Part shown: one piece after another, positions 34,027 through 43,163 of the stretch
Layout: every line of letters starts with the position of its first letter
How positions within the stretch are numbered: the first letter of the stretch is position 1
Assembly: GCA_964419605.1 (NCBI GenBank)
Contig: CAYQQM010000018.1
Coordinates: 1-64,000, forward strand
DNA: 64,000 nt
Direction: 5' to 3'
Source: JABFXX01 sp964419605
Lineage (GTDB): Bacteria; Myxococcota_A; Polyangia; Haliangiales; Haliangiaceae
Translations under genes and position numbers: made by a program
The notes under the pieces: model-generated
Databases searched by the model: none
What the model was told of the DNA's origin: nothing
The model's input: the letters and a program-made list of their open reading frames with translations, nothing else

Positions 34027-34437
34027 TTAATTGGCTTCCATGCCGTAGGTGAACGACGTTTCGTAGGGCCGCGGCAGCGTCGGAAAGCTGGTGTCCGTCA
34101 CAAGTTTCGTCGCACAATCGACGACCGAGGTCGCCTGAATGTCGGTCTTGATTACACCGACGTGTATCGCACGACCCTCGGTTCCGACTCGGATCTCAAA
34201 GGTAATGCGGCCGCGGGTTCCGTGTTTGACCTCACCGTTTTCCGTAGCGATGGCCAGGCAGTGCGACACTTGGGTGCCACGCCGTTTCAGACTCTGCGTG
34301 ACTTCGTCCATTTTTTCGGGCGGAATAATCTCGGTACCCTGGCGGCTTTCGTCACCCGGATCGGAGGACGTAGGTTGCGGAGTGTGACCGCCGCACGCGG
34401 CCAGCGCTATCACCACCCAAAGAGCTTTCTTCGTCAT
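34027..34437 (-). CDS. lipoprotein with AgmX-type domain
   Basis: 136 residues. Signal ALWVVIALAACGG with lipobox Cys15, a short linker, then the two-Cys domain (VSHCLAIA and VDCATKL about 45 residues apart) with strands GRITFEIRVGTEG and ending YETSFTYG. Same family as 9464-10075 and 42588-43163. It lies 3 bases after the stop of the acyl-CoA dehydrogenase gene and uses the AAAGGGGG overlapping that gene's last codons as ribosome binding site, so it is the last gene of the beta-oxidation operon, though there is no evident metabolic link. Confidence 0.7.
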   Translation of the reverse strand: MTKKALWVVIALAACGGHTPQPTSSDPGDESRQGTEIIPPEKMDEVTQSLKRRGTQVSHCLAIATENGEVKHGTRGRITFEIRVGTEGRAIHVGVIKTDIQATSVVDCATKLVTDTSFPTLPRPYETSFTYGMEAN

Positions 34438-34440
34438 TTA

Positions 34441-35586
34441 TCATCCCCCTTTTGCTACATAACCAGCGATTACTAGCCGTTGGATCTCGCTCGTCCCCTC
34501 GTAGATTTCGGTAATTTTGGCGTCGCGGAAATGGCGCTCCACCGGAAACTCGGTCACATAGCCATTGCCGCCAAAAACCTGGATGGCCTCACGCGCGACG
34601 CGGTTTGCAACATCGCTGGCGTACAGCTTAGCCATGGCCGCTTGCTTTCCGTACGGCAGATGGTGGTCTTTGTGGTGAGCCGCCCGCAGAGTCAGCAGGC
34701 GCGCCGCGTCGATTTCAGTCGCCATGTCAGCGAGCTTACATGCGATCGCTTGATGCTCAGCAATAGGCTTGCCCATAGTGCGTCTCTGCTTCGCGTACTC
34801 TAGCGCATCTTCAAAGGCGGCTCGCGCAATTCCGACCGCTTGCGCAGCGATACCGATACGACCCCCGTCGAGGGTCGACATTGCCACCTTGAACCCGCCC
34901 CCAACTTCGCCGAGAACAGCATCGCCGGGAAGACGTACGTCGTCGAGGTAAATCTGCGACGACTTCGAACCTCGAATCCCCAACTTGTCGTCCGGCGGAC
35001 CGCAGCGAACGCCGACGGCCCGCATCGGCAGTATGAACGCGGTGATGCCTTTGTGGCCGAGTCCGGGTTCGGTCATGGCGAACAGCACGCAAACATCGGC
35101 AACCGGTCCGTTGGTAATCCAGTTCTTGGTGCCTGAAATGATCCAATCCGCGCCGTCCCGAGTCGCGGTGGTTTTCTGCGCTGCGGCGTCTGATCCAGCC
35201 TCTGGCTCGGACAGTGCAAAACACCCCAACAACTGACCTGCGGCGAGCGGCGACAACCACTGCTGATGTTGCGCGGAAGTACCAAAGCGCAAGATCGGAT
35301 CGCAAACCAGCGAGTTGTTCACCGACATAATAACGCCCGTAGAAGCGCACGCTCGACTCACTTCTTCGACGGCAAGGGCGTATGAAACGTGATCAAATCC
35401 CGCACCGCCGTGCGAATCCGGAACCGCCATGCCGAGAAACCCCAACTCCGCCATGCGTTTCACAAGTTCGGCCGGGTATCGGTGCTCGCGATCGATCGCC
35501 GCCGCTTTGGGCAGCACATCCTTTTGAGCGAACTCACGCGCGGTTTCTTGAACGGCGCGCTGGTCGTCAGTGAGTGTGAAATTCAA
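34441..35586 (-). CDS. acyl-CoA dehydrogenase (short-chain/butyryl-CoA type)
   Basis: 381 residues from a TTG start (MNFTLTDDQ), 1 base after the hydratase stop and with AAGGGG upstream; no ATG or GTG fits. FAD enzyme making crotonyl-CoA-type products: CFALSEPEAGSDAAA, ISGTKNWITNG, IQVFGGNGYVTEF and the catalytic-end motif YEGTSEIQRLV. Works with the hydratase, hydroxyacyl-CoA dehydrogenase and thiolase encoded upstream in the same operon. No EtfAB genes are in the window. Confidence 0.92.
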   Translation of the reverse strand: MNFTLTDDQRAVQETAREFAQKDVLPKAAAIDREHRYPAELVKRMAELGFLGMAVPDSHGGAGFDHVSYALAVEEVSRACASTGVIMSVNNSLVCDPILRFGTSAQHQQWLSPLAAGQLLGCFALSEPEAGSDAAAQKTTATRDGADWIISGTKNWITNGPVADVCVLFAMTEPGLGHKGITAFILPMRAVGVRCGPPDDKLGIRGSKSSQIYLDDVRLPGDAVLGEVGGGFKVAMSTLDGGRIGIAAQAVGIARAAFEDALEYAKQRRTMGKPIAEHQAIACKLADMATEIDAARLLTLRAAHHKDHHLPYGKQAAMAKLYASDVANRVAREAIQVFGGNGYVTEFPVERHFRDAKITEIYEGTSEIQRLVIAGYVAKGG

Positions 35587-35587
35587 C

Positions 35588-36394
35588 TTATTGCCCCTTG
35601 AACGTCGCGACCTGACGCGGTTTGGCGAGAAACGCCGTCATGCCATGGCGCTGATCTTCCGTCGCAAACATCATACCGAAACTGCGGCGCTCGAGCGCAA
35701 GCGCTGCGTCAAGAGGCATCGACTGCCCGAGGTGAATCAACCGCTTGACCTCGGCCACGGCCAGGGGGGCATTGTTCGCGATGCGCGCCGCAGCGGCTAC
35801 CGCGGCGGCCATCAACTCCGGACCAGAAGCCACGGCATCGACGAGGCCAATGCGAAGCGCATCGCCCGCGGAAATCGCCTCTCCGGTCATGCATAACTCC
35901 TTGGCCTTTGCGACACCGACTCGGCGTGCGAGTCGCTGGGTGCCGCCAAAGCCCGGAATCACGCCGAGTTTCACTTCAGGCTGCCCAAATTGCGCCGCCT
36001 CTGCGGCATAGATGAAATCGCACGCCAAAGCCAGCTCACATCCACCGCCAAACGCAACGCCGTTGACCGCTGCGATCCAAGGCTTCGCCGACGCCTCAAT
36101 GGCAGCTGCGAGCCGACCGCCGTGTTCCGCCATGGCGCTGGCCTGGCGCGGCGTCATCGCTGCCATCTCGGAAATATCCGCGCCCGCTACAAACGCCTTG
36201 CCGCCCGCGCCGGTCAGCACCACCACCCTCACTTCACCGTTGGCCTCCAGAGCGCCAACCGCTGCGATAAGCTCGGAGATCACCTGCTGCGACAATGCGT
36301 TGCGCTGGGCCTCGCGCTGAATGGTTACAATGGCAATGCGCGGCTCTTCCGGGCTGGGCGCCACGGATAGCGTTTCGAAGGTTGGATACGTCAT
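35588..36394 (-). CDS. enoyl-CoA hydratase (crotonase family)
   Basis: 268 residues from ATG 36394, preceded by GAGGAG at good spacing (the open frame above lacks one). Hydrates 2-enoyl-CoA to 3-hydroxyacyl-CoA. The oxyanion-hole motifs AFVAGADISEM and GVAFGGGCELALACD, and the catalytic region IPGFGGTQRLARRVG with E in KLGVIPG context, are present. Third gene of the operon. Confidence 0.92.
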   Translation of the reverse strand: MTYPTFETLSVAPSPEEPRIAIVTIQREAQRNALSQQVISELIAAVGALEANGEVRVVVLTGAGGKAFVAGADISEMAAMTPRQASAMAEHGGRLAAAIEASAKPWIAAVNGVAFGGGCELALACDFIYAAEAAQFGQPEVKLGVIPGFGGTQRLARRVGVAKAKELCMTGEAISAGDALRIGLVDAVASGPELMAAAVAAAARIANNAPLAVAEVKRLIHLGQSMPLDAALALERRSFGMMFATEDQRHGMTAFLAKPRQVATFKGQ

Positions 36395-36414
36395 CGCGAA
36401 CTCCTCTAGAGGTA

Positions 36415-37308
36415 CTAGGCCTGGGTCGGCTTCTTGCCGCCCTGTGCATCGTACTCGTAAAACCCGCGCCCGACTTTCTTGCCGAGCCATCCCGCGGCAA
36501 CATATTGGCGAAGCAGAGGGCAAGGTCGATATTTGTCGTCGCCGAGCTCGCGGTGAAGCACTTCGGCGATCGCCAAGCAGGTGTCGAGGCCGATCAGATC
36601 CGCAAGCTCAAGCGGCCCCATCGGATGGTTGAGCCCGAGCTTTACCCCGGTGTCGATGTCGCTCGCCGTGCCCAAACCTTCGTATAGGCCATAACAGGCT
36701 TCGTTCAGAAGCGGGATCAACATGCGGTTGACGATAAAGCCCGGAATGTCGCGCGCCTCGATGGTGGTCTTGCCAAACCGCCGCGCTAAGGCAACCACCG
36801 TTGCACTGGTCGCGTCCGACGTGGGCAAGCCGCGCACGATCTCTACGAGCTTCATGATCGGTACCGGATTCATGAAGTGCATACCGATGACTCGATCGGG
36901 CCGGCCCGAAGCAGAAGCGAGCTTGGTGATCGAAATTGACGACGTATTGGAAGCCAAGATCGCATCGTCGCGGCACACCTCGCCAAGACTCTTGAAAATC
37001 TCGAGTTTCATCGCCTCCTTCTCGGGCGCAGCCTCGATAACCACGTCGCAATCCGCGAAATCGCGATGCGCCGTGCCGGTCTTCAAGTGCGCGAGCGTGG
37101 CATCGCGGGCTGCGGCCTCCAACTTGCCGCGCTCGACCAGTCGGTCGAGCTGCTTCTTGATCTTGCCGATTCCCGCCTGGGCAAAATCTGGCGCCGCGTC
37201 CACGACGAGCACATCGATACCGGCTTGCGCAGCGACCTGCGCAATCCCTTGCCCCATTTGGCCCGCGCCCAAAACGCCCAGCTTTTTCACGGTGCGAGGT
37301 TCACTCAT
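36415..37308 (-). CDS. 3-hydroxybutyryl-CoA dehydrogenase
   Basis: 297 residues from ATG 37308, which overlaps the thiolase stop (ATGA). NAD(P)-dependent oxidation of 3-hydroxyacyl-CoA. Rossmann motif GAGQMGQGIA near residue 14, SNTSSISIT, catalytic His in GMHFMNPVP, then the C-terminal helical domain with NHPMGPLELADLIGLDT. Single-function short enzyme of the Hbd type rather than the FadB fusion. Confidence 0.93.
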   Translation of the reverse strand: MSEPRTVKKLGVLGAGQMGQGIAQVAAQAGIDVLVVDAAPDFAQAGIGKIKKQLDRLVERGKLEAAARDATLAHLKTGTAHRDFADCDVVIEAAPEKEAMKLEIFKSLGEVCRDDAILASNTSSISITKLASASGRPDRVIGMHFMNPVPIMKLVEIVRGLPTSDATSATVVALARRFGKTTIEARDIPGFIVNRMLIPLLNEACYGLYEGLGTASDIDTGVKLGLNHPMGPLELADLIGLDTCLAIAEVLHRELGDDKYRPCPLLRQYVAAGWLGKKVGRGFYEYDAQGGKKPTQA

Positions 37309-38483
37309 GACGGGCGTTCCACCAGAAGGGCAATCCCTTCCCCCCCACCGATGCACAACGAAACGCCACCGGTCCTGGCGCCGCGCCCTGCCATCGCATG
37401 CACCAGGGTGACCAGGAGGCGGCACCCCGAAGCGCCGATCGGGTGCCCCAGTGCCACGGCGCCACCCCATACGTTAACTCGCTCCGGATCGAGTCCGAGA
37501 AGCTGATTATTTGCGATCGACACGACGGCAAACGCCTCGTTGATCTCCCACAAGTCCACAGCTCCGGCAGTCCAACCAACCTTGGCCAACGCGTTCGAAA
37601 TCGCTTGTGCGGGTGCGGTTGTAAACCACTCGGGGGCCTGTGCGTGGTAGCCCCAGCTCACCAACTTCGCCAGCACCTTGCTGCCGCGCCGCTTTGCTTG
37701 CTCCGCCGACATCAGGACTACCGCCGCGGCCCCGTCATTGATCGACGAGGCATTGCCCGCGGTAATGGTTCCGTCTTTCTGAAATGCAGGGCGAAGCGAT
37801 GGCAATTTCGAAACCGATCCTCGTGCAGGCTCTTCGTCATCGGAAACGCGAATCTCACGATCTCGGTCAGCAACCGCGACGGGCGCGATCTCAGCCTGAA
37901 ATGCGCCGGCGCTTTGCGCCGCAAGGGCTCGTCGGTAACTCTCGCCGGCAAACTCGTCTTGTGCACTGCGCGAAATCTCTTGCTGTTTTGCACACAGCTC
38001 GGCGCAATTGCCCATATGTTGATTCGAATACGGGTCCCATAGCCCGTCGGTTATCATCGAGTCGATGGTATCAAGCCCGCCCATCTTCACGCCTTTGCGC
38101 AGGCCGCGAAGAACGTGTGGTGCATTCGACATCGATTCCATCCCCCCCGCGACGCCGACGTCAATGTCTCCGACCGCGATAGCACGCGCAACGCCGAGCA
38201 CGGCTTCGAGCCCTGAACCACAAACCTTGTTCACCGTCACGCACGGAACGCTGTGGGGCACGCCGGCATAGATCGCGGCCTGGCGAGCGGGGGCCTGCCC
38301 CACTCCAGCCGAAAGCACCTGGCCCATGTGACATAGCTGCACCTCGTTCCCCTCCACGCCGGCCCGTTCCAACGCCGCCTGGATTGCCGCAGCCCCTAGT
38401 TTGGGCGCTGGCACCGACGCCAAGGAGCCGAGAAAACTGCCAATCGGGGTGCGCGCGGCCCCCACAATCACGACGTCCCGCAT
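37305..38483 (-). CDS. acetyl-CoA acetyltransferase (thiolase)
   Basis: 392 residues. Condenses or cleaves acetoacetyl-CoA or 3-oxoacyl-CoA. Acyl-accepting Cys88 in NKVCGSGLEAV, the GHPIGASG His motif, and the C-terminal catalytic Cys in CIGGGEGIAL are all present. First gene of the thiolase-Hbd-Ech-acyl-CoA dehydrogenase run, a complete short-chain beta-oxidation or butanoate set. Confidence 0.94.
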   Translation of the reverse strand: MRDVVIVGAARTPIGSFLGSLASVPAPKLGAAAIQAALERAGVEGNEVQLCHMGQVLSAGVGQAPARQAAIYAGVPHSVPCVTVNKVCGSGLEAVLGVARAIAVGDIDVGVAGGMESMSNAPHVLRGLRKGVKMGGLDTIDSMITDGLWDPYSNQHMGNCAELCAKQQEISRSAQDEFAGESYRRALAAQSAGAFQAEIAPVAVADRDREIRVSDDEEPARGSVSKLPSLRPAFQKDGTITAGNASSINDGAAAVVLMSAEQAKRRGSKVLAKLVSWGYHAQAPEWFTTAPAQAISNALAKVGWTAGAVDLWEINEAFAVVSIANNQLLGLDPERVNVWGGAVALGHPIGASGCRLLVTLVHAMAGRGARTGGVSLCIGGGEGIALLVERPS

Positions 38484-38545
38484 CGTTACGGCTTACCGCG
38501 GCGCCGCGAACCCCGTCAACTGCCCCGATCTGAAGCGCGCCACAT

Positions 38546-39691
38546 TCAGCGATACTTGCGAACTCGCTCGACGATGTGCGGCAGCACAGCAAGGACGGCG
38601 TCGATGTCTGCTGCGGTGGTGGTTCGGCCGAGTGAAAATCGCACGGCTTCGCGTGCCTGTTCCGGGGTCATGCCCAACCCGAGTAAGACCGGCGAAGCCT
38701 GTACGCTACCACTGGTGCAAGCAGCGCCGGTTGAAACCGCAATGCCTTCGAGGTCGAGCGCCATCGCGATCGATTCGCCAAGCGCGCCAGCAAAGCCTGC
38801 GTTGATTGTACCGCCGATCCGCGTCCCGCCATGGATGCGAACCGCAGGCAACGCCAACAGCCCAGACTCCAGCCGTTCCCCCAGGGCGGCGACCCGCGGC
38901 CACGACGATAGCTCAACGGCCGCCGCTGCCGCACCAAACCCTATGATTCCAATGGAATTTTCGGTACCGGGACGGCGACCGCGTTCCTGGTGACCCGCGG
39001 CGATCATCGGCAATCCGCGGTCGCCGACAATCGCGAGCGCACCCACCCCCTGGGGACCGCCGAGCTTGTGCGCGGAAATCGCAATCGAATCCGCCCACGC
39101 CCAGGCCGTCAGGTCAATTTTCCCCGCGGCCTGGACGGCGTCGACATGGATGCGTCCGGCCTGCCCGGCGGCCGAGGCGCGTCGCGCAGAAGACACGAAG
39201 TGCGACCATTCCTCGACGTTCGCCAGGGTCCCAAGCTCGTGGTTGACAGCGCCAACTGCGACAAGCCCAAACGGCTCGCCGGGTCGCGGCGCGCGAACCT
39301 CGCCCCCTGAACCGACTTCGAGTTCGGTGATGGTCCATCCCCGAGCGCACAGAGCATCCATCGCGCCGACGAGTGAGGGGTGATCGATCCGGGCCACAAA
39401 TGCACGTCTCGCGATCGCTGAGGTCTCGGCAATGCACGCGTGCGCCAACACGCCGAGAGCATTGGCCTCCGTGCCACCGCTGGTAAACACGACGTGTTCG
39501 CGCGGCCGACCCATCAATCGGGCCACGTGGGCACGCGCTCTCTCTACCCCGTCGCGAATCCTTCGCCCTTCCGCGTGGATAGACGACGGGTTACCCAGCA
39601 TGGCCATGGCGTCGATCATGGCCGCGCGCGCCTCGTCGATAAGCGGCGCTGTAGCGTTGAAATCCAGGTAGATCCGCCCGTGCGTTGACAT
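38546..39691 (-). CDS. cysteine desulfurase (NifS/IscS type)
   Basis: 381 residues. PLP enzyme releasing sulfur from cysteine as a persulfide for Fe-S clusters or thiolated cofactors. Visible: NPSSIHAEGR, FTSGGTEANALG, D184 in IHVDAVQAAG (PLP ring), the Schiff-base K209 in SAHKLGGP, and the catalytic Cys in GAACTSGSVQ. No IscU/IscR-type genes follow. Its start is only 19 bases from the divergent MshEN-GAF gene, so their promoters must overlap or lie inside coding sequence. Confidence 0.92.
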   Translation of the reverse strand: MSTHGRIYLDFNATAPLIDEARAAMIDAMAMLGNPSSIHAEGRRIRDGVERARAHVARLMGRPREHVVFTSGGTEANALGVLAHACIAETSAIARRAFVARIDHPSLVGAMDALCARGWTITELEVGSGGEVRAPRPGEPFGLVAVGAVNHELGTLANVEEWSHFVSSARRASAAGQAGRIHVDAVQAAGKIDLTAWAWADSIAISAHKLGGPQGVGALAIVGDRGLPMIAAGHQERGRRPGTENSIGIIGFGAAAAAVELSSWPRVAALGERLESGLLALPAVRIHGGTRIGGTINAGFAGALGESIAMALDLEGIAVSTGAACTSGSVQASPVLLGLGMTPEQAREAVRFSLGRTTTAADIDAVLAVLPHIVERVRKYR

Positions 39692-39710
39692 AAGAGTGCC
39701 AGGAGCGATT

Positions 39711-41393
39711 ATGTTCTACATCCTTGTGGCTGACGATACTGGGATCCTGTTGGTTCGCTCAGGCCTGGTTTCTGCCGGCGTACTGGGGGAGGCGCGTCGA
39801 CAGGTGGAGACTGCGGGCGGAACGATCGGCGAGCGGTTGGTGGAAACCGGTGCGGTCAGCGATGACGCGCTCACGGATCTGTACCTCCAGTACCTTCAAG
39901 TGCCCCGCGTAAGCGCTAGCACACTCGCGCACCTCCACGTCGGTGCCATCGCAGCTTTGCCGAACAAGATGGCGATCGCTCTGCGAGCGATTCCGATCTC
40001 ACGCGATCACGACAACAATCTGATGGTAGCGATGAGCGACCCGCTTAACGCGCATGCCGTGGATGAAATCGCTTCATATACCGGTGCTCGCGTAGTTCGC
40101 GCCGTCGCCACCCAGATGCAAATCGCGTGGTGCCTCGCGCATTACTACGACCACCTGACCGCATTGGGCAAGCGGCTGCTACAGCCCGACTCCGAAGCGA
40201 CGTCCGAACCGCCGGGCACTGCCAAGAAAGCGACGTCTGCCCCGCGATCGCGGACGGCCTCGGGCGAGATCCGGCTCACAAACGCCGCGTCCGCGGTAAC
40301 CCCACGGCCCCCCGCCCAACTCACGCCTCCCGATCTACATCCCCCGCGCAACGAAGAAGACACCGCGAAGATCGTGTCCCCACACCGAAAGCGGCCTCCG
40401 GCGGTGCACCCCCCGGAACTCGAAGCTCGCTCGGGAGAAGTCGAAACAAAGCCGGGGCCACAGCCACATGTGACCAGCGAGCCCACGATCGTGGTGAACC
40501 TCGAACCCTCGGCACCGACGCTCGTAGACGACCACGCCCGCACCCCTCAAAGGGGCGTGTTTCCCCGACTGCACCGGACGACCCACGTGGGGGTCCCCCC
40601 CCTGTCCGAATCGCCTATCGAGCCCAAAAGGGAGCCAGAGGATGACTGGTACGACGACGACGATACACACGAGGTGACCCTCCCAACGCCGCGCCACGCG
40701 GGCTCGTTCGAGAGCGACGAGTCAACGGACCCGAGCTGGGGGCCACCAGGCACTACGATCCCGCCTCCCCTCCGGGGTGAATCCGCGGAGCTCCGCGATG
40801 GCGAATCAGACGCCATCCCCGTAGCAGATCCGGACACCAAGCCGTTGCGCCTATCGCGACCATCACTCACAGAACGCAGCCGGCCTCACACATCATCTGA
40901 GGCGGATCTCGCACGCCACCTCGAGACCGCGACCCAGCAAGCTCTTGAACTGATCCACGCGCTCGAAAGTGCAACCGATCGGGACGAGGTCGTTACCGCC
41001 CTCATCCACCATATCGCCGCCTCGCACGTGCGCGCTGGCCTATTCGTATCCCGCGGCAACGAGCTTTCGCTGTTCTCGATCTCTCCTCCAGGTACAGCGA
41101 TGTCCGCGGTGACACTGCGCCTCGATCGGCCCTCAACGTTGCAAGAGGTCATTGAAGCGAGGCTGCCGTATCGAGGCCCCATGCACGACCCGGACAGTCG
41201 GTCGTTTCTCGAGGCAGTACTTGGAGCGTGCCCGGCGGAGATCTTGCTCGTTCCAATCGCGGTGCGGGAACGAGTCGTCGCCACCTTGTTCGGCGAACAC
41301 CGAACGCGCCACACGTTTGACGATCAACTAGCGCTCGTGGCGCGGGCGGCGGGATTAGCCCTGGAACGAATTCTCATGGCGAAGCGCGGATAA
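39711..41393 (+). CDS. MshEN (GspE N-terminal) domain plus C-terminal GAF domain, no ATPase
   Basis: 560 residues from ATG 39711 with AGGAG just upstream. Residues about 8-140 match the GspE/PilB N-terminal MshEN domain (GLVSAGVLGEARRQ, LVETGAVSDDALTDLYLQYL, KMAIALRAIPI, NLMVAMSDPLNAHAVDEI), which in some family members binds c-di-GMP. A long Pro/Thr/acidic linker (about 145-400) follows, then a GAF-like domain (about 405-555: DEVVTALIHHIAAS, LLVPIAVRERVVATLFGEH). The secretion ATPase domain normally attached to MshEN is missing, so this is probably a second-messenger sensor rather than a motor. Confidence 0.72.
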   Translation: MFYILVADDTGILLVRSGLVSAGVLGEARRQVETAGGTIGERLVETGAVSDDALTDLYLQYLQVPRVSASTLAHLHVGAIAALPNKMAIALRAIPISRDHDNNLMVAMSDPLNAHAVDEIASYTGARVVRAVATQMQIAWCLAHYYDHLTALGKRLLQPDSEATSEPPGTAKKATSAPRSRTASGEIRLTNAASAVTPRPPAQLTPPDLHPPRNEEDTAKIVSPHRKRPPAVHPPELEARSGEVETKPGPQPHVTSEPTIVVNLEPSAPTLVDDHARTPQRGVFPRLHRTTHVGVPPLSESPIEPKREPEDDWYDDDDTHEVTLPTPRHAGSFESDESTDPSWGPPGTTIPPPLRGESAELRDGESDAIPVADPDTKPLRLSRPSLTERSRPHTSSEADLARHLETATQQALELIHALESATDRDEVVTALIHHIAASHVRAGLFVSRGNELSLFSISPPGTAMSAVTLRLDRPSTLQEVIEARLPYRGPMHDPDSRSFLEAVLGACPAEILLVPIAVRERVVATLFGEHRTRHTFDDQLALVARAAGLALERILMAKRG

Positions 41394-42591
41394 TTTGGTC
41401 GTAGCGACGCGCCCGGCGTTCAGCATGGTCTTTGAGAACGGCCCACAACGCGGGGTATGCGCCCGCGAGTTCGAATAATGCTGTGGGAGGAAGCAAGAGC
41501 AGCTCAGAATCGTCCGTAGCGACCACATTGGCAGGAGCTGGTGCGCGCCCAAGGAGAGCCGCTTCCCCGACGTAGTAGCCGATCTCAATTGTCTCGAGAA
41601 TTGTGTCGGCGCGGTTTGGCCGTTCGAGTCGCAGCTCGAGCCGACCTCGCAACAACGCCACCAGCGGATGAGACAACGCTCCCTGGCGAATCACAATCGT
41701 CCCAGCGCGGACGTTCCGACGCTCAAAATGCTGCAGCGCTGCAGCTTGCTGCTGTTCCGACAGCGCAGCGAAAAACGTATTCGCAGTGGGTTCAATTGCG
41801 TCGGGGTTGCGAGGCGAGGTCAGTTCCTCATCGGCATCCGCTGAAGCGGTTTCGAGAACAACTAGCGGGGCCGTATCGCGCAACGCCGACGACGAGGAAC
41901 CCGTCCGCGCCGGAGCGTAGCGCTCACCCGGATCGAAAATGACGTCTTCGCTCTCGGTCGTGTGAGTGATGAGGCCAGAGATCCGCCGCGCCGCCTCGGC
42001 CAGCCCTGCAACTTTCGACGGAACGGACATCTCGGTTCGCACGCCGCGCACTCCGTAAGGCGACTTGGTCGCCGGGGTTGACGGGTCGGCAACGTGGTAC
42101 GGCAAGGCTCCAGGCAACGGAGTATCTTCGTTAAACACGCCGTGTGACCGAGATGGACCGACGCGAGTGCGTAGGACCGGCGGACGCGTTGCAACTCGCG
42201 GATGCGAGATCAACGCTGCCAAGCTGGCCGAGCGAGCTCTTGAAGCGGAGCGGGCCGTAGGCACGTGATGTTCGGCGGCAGGATCGGAATTGCGAACGTT
42301 CTGGGTCGCCGTAACGTCGTCGTCATCGCTGTGCAGCAGCTCGTCGACCATACGTTGAATTTCGGCATCATCAGGCGCGATTTCAAGCACCGACTGACCG
42401 AGTGTAAGGGCTTGCGCGTAGCTTCCTTGGGCGCGACAGGCGAAGGCAGCGGATCGCAGCATCGCGCATGCTTCGGCATCGCGCCCCACCTCGCGAAGCA
42501 GCCTGGCGAGCCTGACCTGGAGCGCCACGTTCGCGGGTTCCTGCGATAGCCGCTTCTCGAGGTCGTGCAGCGTCGCAGAATCTTCGGTCAC
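41374..42591 (-). CDS. TPR protein with C-terminal cyclic-nucleotide-binding-like domain
   Basis: 405 residues from a GTG that overlaps the upstream stop (GTGA); the frame continues above but only inside the neighbouring gene. Residues about 6-95 are TPR-like helices (NVALQVRLARLLREVG, GSYAQALTLGQSVLEIAP); a disordered Arg/Thr/Ser region follows; residues about 270-400 form a CNB fold (FRRNV-type entry, IVIRQGALSHPLVALLRG, YYVGEAALLGRAPAPANVVA). The phosphate-binding Arg usual in the PRxA motif is replaced (APAN), so cAMP binding is doubtful. The 3' end overlaps the convergent MshEN-GAF gene by 20 bases. Confidence 0.75.
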   Translation of the reverse strand: MTEDSATLHDLEKRLSQEPANVALQVRLARLLREVGRDAEACAMLRSAAFACRAQGSYAQALTLGQSVLEIAPDDAEIQRMVDELLHSDDDDVTATQNVRNSDPAAEHHVPTARSASRARSASLAALISHPRVATRPPVLRTRVGPSRSHGVFNEDTPLPGALPYHVADPSTPATKSPYGVRGVRTEMSVPSKVAGLAEAARRISGLITHTTESEDVIFDPGERYAPARTGSSSSALRDTAPLVVLETASADADEELTSPRNPDAIEPTANTFFAALSEQQQAAALQHFERRNVRAGTIVIRQGALSHPLVALLRGRLELRLERPNRADTILETIEIGYYVGEAALLGRAPAPANVVATDDSELLLLPPTALFELAGAYPALWAVLKDHAERRARRYDQIIRASP

Positions 42592-43163
42592 GATGGAGTC
42601 AGGGATACCTGGGCCTTGAACGACATCGCCGGCGTAGTGGTCTGCAACTTCCACTTACTAGCGACCGTTTTCATGCATGCGTCGAAGGTTTCGCCGAGCG
42701 ACGGCGAAAATTGCGAATCGCGGAACGCGCCCGATTGCGCAAAGCTCGCAGATACGTTCAAGGTCACGGTGCGAGCTTGAAGCGCACTGTTCTTCTTCAA
42801 CGCCTGTTCGTAACACTTCTGAATTGCACCTCGCGACTTCGCAACGACATCGAGAAAGTCCTTGGAAGCCAAAGCCGCTGCCTTGTCGTCGATCGGGTGC
42901 GCAACTCCCGGCCCACCCGGCTTCACGGTAAGCGCATTGCCTTCGATCGCTACGACGATCTCGCCTCCACCTTTATCGCGCAACAGACGCGCGTTTTCTT
43001 CTTCCACGGCTTTGATGAGCTTGTCCTTCTCAGCCAAGTTTTTCTTGCACTGATCGAGATCGGCTTGGGTTCGGGGATCCGGCTTGGTCACTGTTTCCCC
43101 TTTGCATGCGACTGCGCCGAGGACGAGTTGGAAGCCGAGGACGACCATGAGTTGGTGTGTCAT
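42588..43163 (-). CDS. lipoprotein with coiled coil and AgmX-type domain
   Basis: 191 residues. Signal LVLGAVAC with Cys20 as lipidation site; a helix with coiled-coil character (LDQCKKNLAEKDKLIKAVEE); then the two-Cys domain (IQKCYEQALKKN and FDACMKTVASKWK, about 45 residues apart) ending FKAQVSLTPS. Third AgmX-type protein of the window. Its ATG overlaps the ferredoxin stop (TAATG) and its own stop overlaps the GTG of the TPR-CNB gene, so three genes are coupled. Confidence 0.72.
   Translation of the reverse strand: MTHQLMVVLGFQLVLGAVACKGETVTKPDPRTQADLDQCKKNLAEKDKLIKAVEEENARLLRDKGGGEIVVAIEGNALTVKPGGPGVAHPIDDKAAALASKDFLDVVAKSRGAIQKCYEQALKKNSALQARTVTLNVSASFAQSGAFRDSQFSPSLGETFDACMKTVASKWKLQTTTPAMSFKAQVSLTPS

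Noticed and set aside
41160..41393. Possible frameshift at the MshEN-GAF / TPR-CNB convergent overlap
   Set aside because: Both genes keep recognisable domains to their ends; a 20-base convergent overlap is ordinary.
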